A stretch of 64,000 nucleotides of DNA, taken from Taenia hydatigena (lineage: Eukaryota > Platyhelminthes > Cestoda > Cyclophyllidea > Taeniidae). The notes beneath the pieces were generated by a model. The model saw nothing but the letters and a program-made list of their open reading frames with translations, was not told the DNA's origin and ran no database searches. Below, in pieces: positions 1 to 8,869 of this stretch. Where the stretch lies: the NCBI GenBank assembly GCA_036345935.2, contig JADWOT020000010.1, positions 10,445,412 through 10,509,411 on the forward strand, given 5' to 3'. Position numbers and translations under genes: made by a program. Each line of letters opens with the position of its first letter. Positions within the stretch are counted from its first letter, which is position 1.

Positions 1-317
1 ATCTACTCTTTCCATTTCAGATTCCATTTGAGCTGTTAAATAGCTAAACTTATTAGCACTTTACACATTCTGGCTTTCAAATCCACTTCAAAATCGTCAA
101 TTTAAAGTTTGTTAAATTTACCGGAAAAGTCGGAGAATGTGAGTCAAATGGAAAGGGAATAAAAGAGACTGGATTAAATTCCATTAGATTTTTCTGGAAA
201 AAAATAAAAGTAAGTCCATTACAATTTGTACGTAAGACCCTTGGGAAACACTGTTTTAAAACATAAAATATTTTAAAATGAATTAGCTTTGACTATTTAT
301 GTAACCCGCCTAAAAAG

Positions 318-582
318 GTTACGCCTCGATTTCTGCCCATAAAATCTCCCCACTTTGACGTGAACACCAAAGGTAAGCAATTGGCTTGCGTAAGTATTCG
401 TCTAACAAATTGCTTATGGGATATGTATCTTTATTTTTTAGCTTCAACCATGCAATGCTTTGGAATTTGCTCCACCCTCCGCTTTATTACGCGAGTACCT
501 GAACCGCCGCAGATTGTACTTCCACTCGACGGCATGGTTCCCAGACCGGGACTATGGACGCATATCTTCTGTGCTTGGCTAA
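318..582 (+). CDS. C-terminal exons of an unrecognised protein (partial)
   Basis: Two exons join in phase. The first runs 318-389 and ends at a strong GTAAGT donor; the second runs 442-582, after an acceptor with a T-rich tract at 430-441, and ends in TAA. The 52-bp intron size fits the other genes here. The joined reading contains PHFDVNTKGKQLAC followed by LREYLNRRRLYFHSTAWFP and ends SSVLG. It is charged and aromatic-rich with no low-complexity character, which is what real coding sequence looks like. No long single-frame ORF covers it because the intron shifts the frame. The start of the first exon is inferred from an AG at 316-317; further upstream exons would lie outside the window. I do not recognise the family. 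Confidence 0.45.
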
Positions 583-1820
583 CACTGTAATATGTTGGTT
601 GTTTGCTTAACCACTTCACTACTTAGCCTTTGTACTCCAACAGAGCAGGTTAGTCTCTTGGTTATGCCCGTAGGTCCTACACATTTTGCATGCTTAATGG
701 CTCTAATCTGTCTTCTTTCGTACACAGAGAAGTTTCGGTTTGCTACAACTGCCACTTCGCTATAAAATTAGAAGGGCTTAAAGGAAGGCGAAGAAGCCAT
801 TCAAAAATTTTAAAATTCGCGTTTAGGTCCATGATGTATAAACAGTTTTGTAGTACTTGTACCGTTTTAAATGTAGCTTTTAAAAAAGAGGCAAGCGAGC
901 AACTTGACGAGAACACGGAACTTCCTCTGAAGCAGGCAGGGTCTTAGACTCCCCCTTCCTTTAAATGCAAATTGTTTTCATTAATTCAAAGTAATAGGGG
1001 CACAACAGCCTAATTAGCCTGTTTGGCCCTAAGGGAGACACATTAAAGTGGTGGTGGACGAGGAAAGGTTTACAATATAGTGAATGCAAAATAAGAGAGA
1101 TTTCGCTGAGTAACAAAAGACCTCAACAAATTTCGAAAAAGTCCCAATAAATGCATTACAACTTATGGAATGAATTAGGATAATTTAAACGAAGTTGGTG
1201 GCAGCGCATCATAGCTGGAGTTGCGATCAACAAATTATCAGGATGATAAACCGCTAATAAATCCTTTTCGATTAGGCCTTAATTTAAAGGCTTGGGAATT
1301 GCAATTACATTCTTCTTTTCCTGGATTTTGTTTAATTCATTTCACAAGCGTGCGACATTACGATTGGGAATCAGATTGGTTATCTGATAGCTAAAGTGTA
1401 TTTCTTGAATTTTCTGGTAAATCACGGATTTGCATGCAGTCGAGATCTGCGATTTGCTTTGTACTACGTGATCAATTGTTTAAGACTAAAAAGTCACAAA
1501 GCACCACTGGCGGTGAAGCCAATTTTTAGAGAAGTTGGCAAGTGTTCTTACCCATTGTGAAGTTCTCAGCAAACGTTCTATTGCAAGTTAAAGCACGTGC
1601 TTGTCTGGATTTTAAGGACCATCACCCTTTTTGCTGTGCATACACGAGATGACGTTATTTGGTCTGTTATTTTTGGTGTAATTTCAATGCGCCTGCCTGA
1701 AGTTCTTTATTGACATTACCTCCGTTTCAGTAAACTGTTCTACTGGTTTTTAATCGAGTACTTTGGTCTGCCTAACACTACTTAATCTTTGAACTTATTT
1801 AAAGGAGGCTGGATTTGACG
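583..1820. other. Intergenic stretch, no supported gene
   Basis: AT-rich sequence. An AATAAA at about 1146 could serve the upstream gene, but it is more than 500 bp past the stop. The open frame at 690-947 has no family resemblance and no clear splice signals, so it is not annotated. Confidence 0.5.
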
Positions 1821-1821
1821 A

Positions 1822-1829
1822 TATAAAAG
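1822..1829 (+). promoter_or_regulatory. TATA box of the small secreted-protein gene
   Basis: TATAAAAG lies 46 bp before the ATG at 1875. That spacing puts a start site about 20 bp before the ATG and implies a short, unspliced 5' leader. Confidence 0.6.
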
Positions 1830-1874
1830 GCGAATTGGCACATGTAGTGGAGTAGTAGCTACCTAGCGTCAAAA

Positions 1875-2243
1875 ATGAGGACTTCAGCTATTCTGACTAT
1901 TTTGTTGGTCTCTGCCATTGCCCAGTCGCAGGCGTTCTACACCCTTCTCGATAGCGAACTCATTCCTGATCGAGAGCGCCATTCTGCCACTCTGACAGAA
2001 AGGGAGTTCGAGGAACCGGTCGAGACGGAGATGGCGGTGGAGTCTTTTGGTGTGACTCACCAAGACGTCCTTCAGTTGAGACGTGACATCACTCTAATGA
2101 GACGTGACATTGTCATCGCTCTTGAACGTCTTCGTCGTACGCTCGAACGCCAACTGAACCTGGGTGTTTACTGGCCCTTCAACGTGCGTTATCCAAACCA
2201 ACTGAGTTGGCAATCCCCATACTATCCAAGCAGCAAACAGTAG
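1875..2243 (+). CDS. Small secreted protein, 122 aa, single exon
   Basis: The ATG at 1875 sits in a good context (aaaaATGa), 46 bp after a TATA box. The first 20 residues (MRTSAILTILLVSAIAQSQA) form a classical signal peptide, with cleavage likely just before FYTLL. The mature protein of about 100 residues is acidic at first (EREFEEPVETEM). It then has an amphipathic Arg/Leu-rich helix (LRRDITLMRRDIVIALERLR, about residues 68-87) that could form a coiled coil, and an aromatic, proline-containing tail (VYWPFNVRYPNQ). There is no cysteine in the mature part. No domain was recognised. A strong TATA promoter and an intron-less frame suggest an abundantly expressed, perhaps stage-specific secretory product; this is inference. 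Confidence 0.75.
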   Translation: MRTSAILTILLVSAIAQSQAFYTLLDSELIPDRERHSATLTEREFEEPVETEMAVESFGVTHQDVLQLRRDITLMRRDIVIALERLRRTLERQLNLGVYWPFNVRYPNQLSWQSPYYPSSKQ

Positions 2244-3052
2244 ATGAGGTCTTTTTGTGCCAAGTGCTTAGTGTGTGTGTGTGTGTGTAATTCCGTCTTA
2301 CTCAGCAATAATCACGTTCTCGTTCGTCAAATATATCTTCGTTTTTTGGCTAAGAGAATTACTTAAAGCGTCTCTAGTTTTATTTGTTTAAGATGTCGAA
2401 TATACTACTTATGGGTGCTCTCCGTAGTAAGTAGCAAGTGTCCTGTAGTCTGCGGGTCAGTCTAGACGATGAGAAGTAACGTCGATATTGGAATCAAGCA
2501 GAAGTGCATGTGATAGTGAAAAAAAATTTCTTTTAGTCGCGTCGGTACCAACAACTTATTCTTACTAGAGACTCTAGACAGGAGTGTTGACCGTTCGAAG
2601 ATGACTGGTCACATCGACGTGTCTCCGTTGATGAGTCCTCTCAAGAGACCGGTTGGCGCAAGCTAGTTGGTGACTCTCACTGACCCACAAGGAAGTTTAA
2701 CTTTCGAACTTTGATCTGTTGTAGGCAGAGTTAGTGAGGCAATAAAGCAGTCGCGTTGTTATAGAGGGACTTTCAGCGGCTGCTATGTTGGTAATCGCTT
2801 TGCCTCTATTGCGACTTTACCTACAAATAAATCTGGCGATGCTTCCGAAATTTGTCCTCAAGATATTTGAATGTGGTCGATGCAATCTGGCCTTAAGAGT
2901 CCACTGAATGGATCAAACACTGGATCCCATCTTCCAGTACAATATCAATGCTTTGTTAGATGTCCTCTTCTTTTGTAACCACTTTACGAGTTGCCAGGTC
3001 CCACAACACCAAAAAAAATTACAAAATTTTAGACACAAAGATAATTTTGACC
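2244..3052. other. Intergenic region between two convergent secreted-protein genes
   Basis: Contains a short (GT)n run at 2272-2288 in the probable 3' UTR of the upstream gene. No other coding or repeat signal was recognised. Confidence 0.4.
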
Positions 3053-3058
3053 TTTATT
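3053..3058 (-). terminator. Polyadenylation signal AATAAA (minus strand)
   Basis: TTTATT on the + strand is AATAAA on the minus strand, 77 bp past the stop codon of the gene at 3135-3404. This is a normal distance for a 3' UTR. Confidence 0.6.
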
Positions 3059-3134
3059 TATTAATAGAAATCACAAGTAGTTGACAGTATTTAGTATGGA
3101 GGCTAGTTGATGGGTTCTCTTCTCCTTGCCACGT

Positions 3135-3404
3135 CTACTGAATGGGCATTGGAAGTGGCTGCTGCATGCCCATACCCTGAAGACCGGCGTAGTAGGCCTC
3201 TTGCTCATTCATGGTCTGGATGTCCATCAACATCTCCATCAAATCGAGTTGCATCTCATTCAGCTTCTCGCGCTCCTTCATCATGAAAGCGTGCCTTTGG
3301 CATTGCAGGGTGTTACAACCCTCACCATGCATGCCGATGTGGGCAGGGACGACTGCAGTGGCGAGGAGAAGGGCAGCAAACACTGTGACAATGTAGGAGT
3401 GCAT
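3135..3404 (-). CDS. Small secreted Met-rich protein, 89 aa, single exon
   Basis: The start chosen is the ATG at 3404 (context aagaATGc). The open frame extends 10 codons further up, but only to a TTG. Residues 1-21 (MHSYIVTVFAALLLATAVVPA) are a signal peptide. The mature chain of about 68 residues has two cysteines in a CNTLQC motif, then a Met/Glu/Leu-rich helix (about residues 40-65, with EMLMDIQTMNEQEA) and a Met/Gln/Pro tail ending PMPIQ. A TATATA box lies about 67 bp upstream and AATAAA 77 bp downstream, so the transcription unit looks complete. The architecture parallels the convergent gene at 1875: TATA box, no intron, signal peptide, one helix. Sequence similarity between the two is not obvious. 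Function unknown. Confidence 0.72.
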   Translation of the reverse strand: MHSYIVTVFAALLLATAVVPAHIGMHGEGCNTLQCQRHAFMMKEREKLNEMQLDLMEMLMDIQTMNEQEAYYAGLQGMGMQQPLPMPIQ

Positions 3405-3470
3405 TCTTGAAGCTGCTACGAAGGACTGACTCAACCCGACTCAATGGGAGAGGGACGGTAGCGCCTAACT

Positions 3471-3477
3471 TATATAT
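3471..3477 (-). promoter_or_regulatory. TATA box (minus strand) of the small Met-rich secreted gene
   Basis: TATATA on the minus strand, about 67 bp before the ATG at 3404, leaving room for a leader of about 35-40 nt. Confidence 0.5.
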
Positions 3478-3973
3478 GGACGTCTGAAGGGGTCAAAGTC
3501 TGCTTGTGTGCTCCGGAGTTCAAGTACTTCTTAAGACGCTCATGTGCCCATGTGGGAGTAGAGTCCAATTGACAGGTGCATAGGGACCGGTTTGTTTAAT
3601 GACACAATGCCTCAAACCCTCTTGCCTCTCTCTCTCTCGTCCTCCTAATTCAAGGCTCAAATGCTCTACTGGTATGGAATCCTGAGTCGTCTTAGTAAAA
3701 TAGCGTTTCATTCACACTGTTAGACTAGCTTATTAGCTCCGGTTGCTTTCAACTGCCTTTTTGTCACTTGTAAAAGATGTTTTGGGTATAGACAGATGAA
3801 ATGAAAGGATTTCAGTTGCAATTACTACATTAATTGTGCTTCTAGGCCTTTAAACAAGCGCGCATGTCATTCTCAGCCTTCGTGTGGTGAAGTATTGTCT
3901 CGTATTTGTGCAGCGGACAGTTGAGCATTTGTTGGTTTGTCTGGTCTATTAATACCAGTTGTTAGTCCTTCTG

Positions 3974-4208
3974 TCCGTCGGTCGGTCGGTCGGTCGGTCG
4001 GTCGGTCGGTCGGTCGGTCGGTCGGTCGGTCGGTCGGTCGGTCGGTCGGTCGGTCGGTCGGTCGGTCGGTCGGTCGGTCGGTCGGTCGGTCGGTCGGTCG
4101 GTCGGTCGGTCGGTCGGTCGGTCGGTCGGTCGGTCGGTCGGTCGGTCGGTCGGTCGGTCGGTCGGTCGGTCGGTCGGTAGGTCGGTAGGTCGGTAGGTCG
4201 GTAGGCGA
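3974..4208. repeat. (GGTC)n tetranucleotide microsatellite
   Basis: About 200 bp of perfect CGGT units, roughly 50 copies, followed by about 30 bp of degenerate units alternating GGTC and GGTA. The near-perfect tract implies recent expansion. Open frames across it (VGRS or PTDR repeats) are artefacts of the repeat, because a tetramer read in triplets gives a 4-residue periodic peptide. Confidence 0.97.
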
Positions 4209-4840
4209 GTCGGTTGGTTGATCAGTTGACTAGTTGACAATTTAAATGCACGAATCACTTCGCCGGAGCACGTGAAGGAAATAAGGAGCAAGTTGACGCG
4301 TGATGAAGATAATCAACACTTGAAAGTGTAAATAGTACAGTCACCTTTGTGACTCATGAATGGACTTCATAAAAGTAAAATAGGAGTGCCTTACTGTCAG
4401 GCTGACATATTTTGCTCACACCATATATTTCGGTCAGATGAAGGATTTGGGCTTTTCTGGGTTAAAAATTAGAGTGTTTTTTCCAGACACAACCTCATGC
4501 AGAAGACAAAGTCTATTAGTTCTTAGGAAAGCTAAAAGGTAACCGACCATATTGTTTACTTGCATTCCATCCAAAGTTCAACTTGAAGTTGAACTAAGGC
4601 GTTTTACTAAGCAATAATGGCTTTTTAGCACTCCGTCCACGTTGCAGAGAGCATAGTGCAGCCCACTGGGGCTGAAGACAAAAGCAGTGCGGCATAGTCC
4701 TTCGCCGTTTGTGAGCTTTTCTGCTTCTGCGAAATTGCAGCCGAACACAAGGGACAAAGAATTGTGTGAAAGACTTGCGTAAATAAAGGTGAAATGCTAC
4801 CCACTAGTGGTATAAGCTGCACACATCTGGTCCGGACTCC

Positions 4841-4954
4841 GGAGGAGGAGGAGGAGGAGGAGGAGGAGGAGGAGGAGGAGGGAGGAGGAGAGGAGGAGGA
4901 GGAGGAGGAGGAGGAGGAGGAGGAGGAGGAGGAGGAGGAGGAGGAGGAGGAGGA
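4841..4954. repeat. (GGA)n trinucleotide microsatellite
   Basis: About 110 bp of GGA repeats with two small interruptions. The minus-strand polyproline frame over it is a repeat artefact. Confidence 0.95.
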
Positions 4955-5368
4955 ATTCGTTTAAAGGTTTCTTTAGATCCTATAATGAAATAACGCTCTA
5001 CGGCAAACTTAGAACGCATACATGCCTTGAGAAAGCCTCTTTTCACTCTCGCTCTTCTGCAACGTTAAAATTTGGTCTCGCCGGCTGTCTTAACTATTGT
5101 AGATGCCAGCACCAGAGTTTGCTTCTTTGCTGGCGGACCAAAGACCCGGCTGAAGGACTATGTCAACTTGACGAACGAACAAATCACTTAGAGCTAAAGA
5201 AACTACATAGCGCCGCACAGTTACCAACACTCATCAAATTAGACTGTCAAGTGAAGCCTACCTCAATAACTAATTGGAAAAATATGCAGTCTACTTTAAG
5301 GTATCTTTCCAGTTGCTAATGGCTACAATTCGCTACTCAAGATGTATGCCAGTACGTGAATCAAAGAA

Positions 5369-5523
5369 TGGCTCAATGCTTTGTTTGTTCTGACCACCGG
5401 TTTCGGTTTCGGTCACTTGGGGCGGCCACATTGTCTTAGCCGCTTGTACTGACCTCGGGGTTATGCGAGCAGCCCCGTTCCCTCTGTCTTCTTTTGACTT
5501 CAAGGAAGTCTCGGGAGGCTACA
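5369..5523 (+). mobile_element. Solo LTR of a Ta-TRIM-like element
   Basis: Matches the LTRs of the full elements at 6350 and 16935: the TGCTTTGTTTG start block, a GGTTTCGGTCACTT block, CCCCGTTCCCTCTGTC, then TTCAAGGAAGTCTC ending in CTACA. It lacks the AT-rich block found in the longer copies and has no second LTR or interior, so it is a solo or partly deleted LTR. Confidence 0.7.
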
Positions 5524-6349
5524 AATGGAATTTAGGTCCCCAACAATATTTGCTTGATTAGCAAAGCTTTTAAACATAGATTTTTTTGCAAAATACAAGC
5601 ATATTCTCGTTTTACCGTTGAATTACCAGGCCTAATCTCATGTTTGCTCTCACCCTAACAGTTGATTTAATTGGTGAGTTTTTAATTAAGTGCTGCTCTT
5701 TAGGGTCCGTTTGCTCATCAATTGAGGCGCATAGTTGGCCACTTGGTCAGCCATCTAAATGATCCTTTAAATGCCCTTATAAAACTTACATTTCTAAATA
5801 AATGAAGCCCTATGAATGCCTCAACTTATATGGTCGGAAGTCTTCAGCACATTTGTCAGGTTGGTATAGCAAAGCACGTGAAGGAATAGCGAATTCGTCC
5901 TATCCACAGTCGTCATTCGTAGAAAATGATGTCAATTTTTTAACAATTCTGTGCAAACAAAGTTAGGGTCACTTTTGAACCATAGAAATAGTCGAAGGAG
6001 TTCGATTATGACAAAAAATCATCTACAGATTGCAAAAATTCAAACAGGTAGTTAAGTATGCTACTTGGAAATTAGATTACGTAGCCTCTTTAGCCTCTGT
6101 AGCTTTCACTCTCGCCTGTTTCGCAGCTCTCACCTCTAATAAAAGTGAATCTTGTTGGAAATAGGAAGAAGCTGACATTTACGTTACTTATTATCTAATA
6201 AGTAGTGCTAATTATTGGCTAAAGTTTATGCATGACAGTTAGACTTAGGCCTTCGGCTCGACAATGCACAGTTGATGGAGTTACAACTGACCATTACTGT
6301 GAAGCAATTACGCATGTAAGACTGAAATTTCTACTCGCGGAAATCATAT

Positions 6350-7244
6350 TGTAATGCTTTGTTTGTTATGGTTGCTGGCTTCGGTTTCTCAACCTCGGTG
6401 GGCATATTGCTCTAGCCGATTGGGCTGGCGCCCGGGCCCCGATAGTAACCCCATTTCCTCTGTTTATTGATTAAATATTCTGTCCTACGTTATGTTCCCT
6501 TTGGAGTGCAAGGAAGTCTTGGGGCGCTACATTGATGGTGGCGGAAAGTGGACCCGATTTTATAGGGTTTCTACCCCGAATTTCAATGCTCGTGCAAGCT
6601 ATTTGCGCGAATGAAGTGTCTGTGCTACGGATAAGAAATTCTCTGACATCCAATAACAGGTGAGCTGAGATCGGCGCCCGCCTTCGAGATCTACCCCGTC
6701 CCTGTATTCTGCAAGAAAGCTGTTAACAATTGAAGCGACACTGGCCGTGGACCACCTGAATAAGTTTCGCTGCGGAGATTTCTTTAATACATCTGCTTAA
6801 AAAGACCAGTGTTTCAACGTATCCCTATAGATACGATTGTGCTTAGCAGAAACTCTCACTCCGAATATCTTTTACAAACCGGACGAAATTCCAGGTCCAC
6901 TTGAACTGCCAAGGAGGATCACTGACGTTGGCGTCAGGCATCGCCTTAGTTGCTTCAAATATAAGCGATTGGCACGGTGAGCTCGTAGGTGTCTCTTGAA
7001 CACTGATTAGGTTGTGAGGTTGGGAGGTTTACCAAGGGAAGCGTAAAGGCCGATGCTCGAACGGGGAAGGGGACTATGTAATGCTTTGCTTGTTCTGACT
7101 GCCCGATTCGGTTCCGGTCACTTAGATGCCCATGTTGCTCCAGCTGCATTAGCTAGATTTAAGGCCATCTCAGCTACCCCGTTTCCACTGTTTACCCTTA
7201 TATTATATCTTCCTTTGCCTTCAAGGAAGTCTCAAGGTGCTACA
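6350..7244 (+). mobile_element. Complete TRIM retrotransposon (Ta-TRIM type)
   Basis: The 5' LTR spans 6350-6531 and the 3' LTR 7077-7244. Both start TGTAATGCTTTG and end GCTACA, so both have TG...CA ends. The interior of about 545 bp has no long ORF. A TGG-starting primer-binding-like block (TGGTGGCGGAAAGTGG) follows the 5' LTR and a purine-rich tract (GGGGAAGGGGA) precedes the 3' LTR. These are the diagnostic parts of a non-autonomous LTR retrotransposon, and the size fits the TRIM family known from taeniid tapeworms. The interior matches the second element at 16935, for example around the GGTTTCGCT-CGGAGATT block at about 6763. The LTRs have diverged by many substitutions, so the insertion is old. 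I see no clear target-site duplication. Confidence 0.8.
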
Positions 7245-7538
7245 ATGCACTATCTTTTTCTCCAATTCGCATTTGCACTTTCAAATAAAAAAACTGCGCC
7301 TGAGTTGATAATGAAAGACAAAAGAATGAATCAGCAATTTTCCTTATTTTGGCCCTTTTACATAACCAAAAGATGGCTCATATAATGCACTTGAAATTTA
7401 TATAAATATTTCTAGGATAGGTTTTGTGTAGTTATTCCGTTCCATCTGAACAACCCCATTATGTTTTAATTTACCAACCTCAAAATACAATTCTCAAACT
7501 GTTTTCAAAGAAATTATATGAAACCGTGACGTTAGTAA

Positions 7539-8024
7539 ATGGGTGAGAGCGAAGAAGTAGAAGTAAGCTTTTTTCACCACCGTTACCGTCTTAGCCACCC
7601 GCTGCATTCTCATCAATCGAAGTATCTGCCGTAATAAAAGATGTAATTACTTTTGCCGCCGAAATATATTAACAGATCGTCGCTAATACTTTAACAAATA
7701 GTAATTTTGAATCCACGAAAATAAGTGCATGGGCATCCGAAATTACAGAGCAGTGCCTTTACCAGCTGACGAAACTCAATCGTCCATTTAAATACCTTGG
7801 TTTTTCCTGTTTTTGGTAATTGAATTTCATTTCAGTTACCTGTGTAATAATGCAAAAAGACGGGACCAGTCTCTGTACAGGCAGTACGTGTTACTGGGAC
7901 GCAACAACAGATGGTACGCGTTAAATTTAATAATCATATGAAATTTTCCACAGGAAACTGCACAATAAAGTGGGAAAATGAATCTATGCACTGCATCGTC
8001 ACGTGTTTTGGTCTGGCTATATAG
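7539..8024 (+). CDS. DYNLT: Tctex-type dynein light chain, paralogue A (5 exons, 114 aa)
   Basis: Exons: 7539-7562, 7595-7642, 7676-7799, 7836-7913 and 7954-8024; introns are only 32-40 bp, all GT-AG and in phase. The product is 114 residues, against 113 for human DYNLT1. It carries the family hallmarks in order: [52 protein letters not shown] at the C-terminus. These light chains dimerise on the dynein intermediate chain and link cytoplasmic or axonemal dynein to cargo. The start is the first ATG in frame (MGESEEVE). The paralogue at 12991 has exons of identical lengths, which confirms the model. The two genes flank a Nudix gene on the opposite strand. Confidence 0.93.
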
Positions 8025-8869
8025 CACAAGGAACACCAGCTTTCTTACTTTTAGTCTCAGTCTTTATTTACTTTTGCTCTACAAGAGGAACATAAGCAAA
8101 AGGTGTAAATAGACAATTCTATCCTTACAACATCCTGCTACTTTCCTTTGAAATGTCTTGGCACTACGTATATCGTATTTTAGGCTGGAGAATCGGCTTG
8201 TTTCGTTTTTGTAAAAATTTAATTATGCAACTGTTCTAAGAGAACTTGCTTCGTAACCGTCAATCAGGCTACTACCAGACTAAAGTACTGTCTTCCGTTG
8301 CGTCAACAAATCAGTCCGTCACTCGTTAATTGCGCATTTCCAGATCTCAGACCATTTACGGTAAAAGACACTAGACCGCCAACGGCACCTAAGCCCCCAT
8401 CGCATGGATCAGTAGTGTCCTGAGATCCTACGTTCCCTCCCCTTAAGTGAGTAGTAGCCGTCAAAGTAGACTAAACCCACGCCTTCAACCCAAACGCGAT
8501 CATTGCAGATTCGGCATCCAACGCTTCCGCTCTAAGTGCAACTGTTAGGGTTCTACCCAAAGGAATCTACAGAATGAAACTATTGCCTACAAGATTCAAT
8601 CAACCATCCAAAGTGGATCATCGAAACTTGTACGTACCATTCAAAAGGACTAATTCACAGACGTCACAGACGAGTCCCTTTAAATTGACCTAATGCAACG
8701 GGGATTGTGTGAAAATAACCCACAAAGGAGCGGAAACTTCAGTTATACAGAAACTTGAGTCCAATGGAATAAAAGACTCAATCATTTAATCTAGCCCTCG
8801 CCGTGTAAAGGATCAACAATTTGATGTGTGGAGCAGAACATAGGGGGAGTGTGATCAATCCCTGGTTCA
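8025..8869. other. Gap between the light chain gene and the Nudix 3' end
   Basis: No gene supported. TTTAAT at 8785-8790 (ATTAAA on the minus strand) lies 80 bp past the Nudix stop and is a plausible variant poly(A) signal for that gene. Confidence 0.4.

Noticed and set aside
3405..3434. Ten-codon upstream extension of the Met-rich secreted protein
   Set aside because: The extension starts at TTG, not ATG, and would put residues before a perfect signal peptide.
3937..4291. Open frames encoding VGRS or PTDR repeats
   Set aside because: They are the triplet reading of the (GGTC)n microsatellite; all frames and both strands are open by construction.
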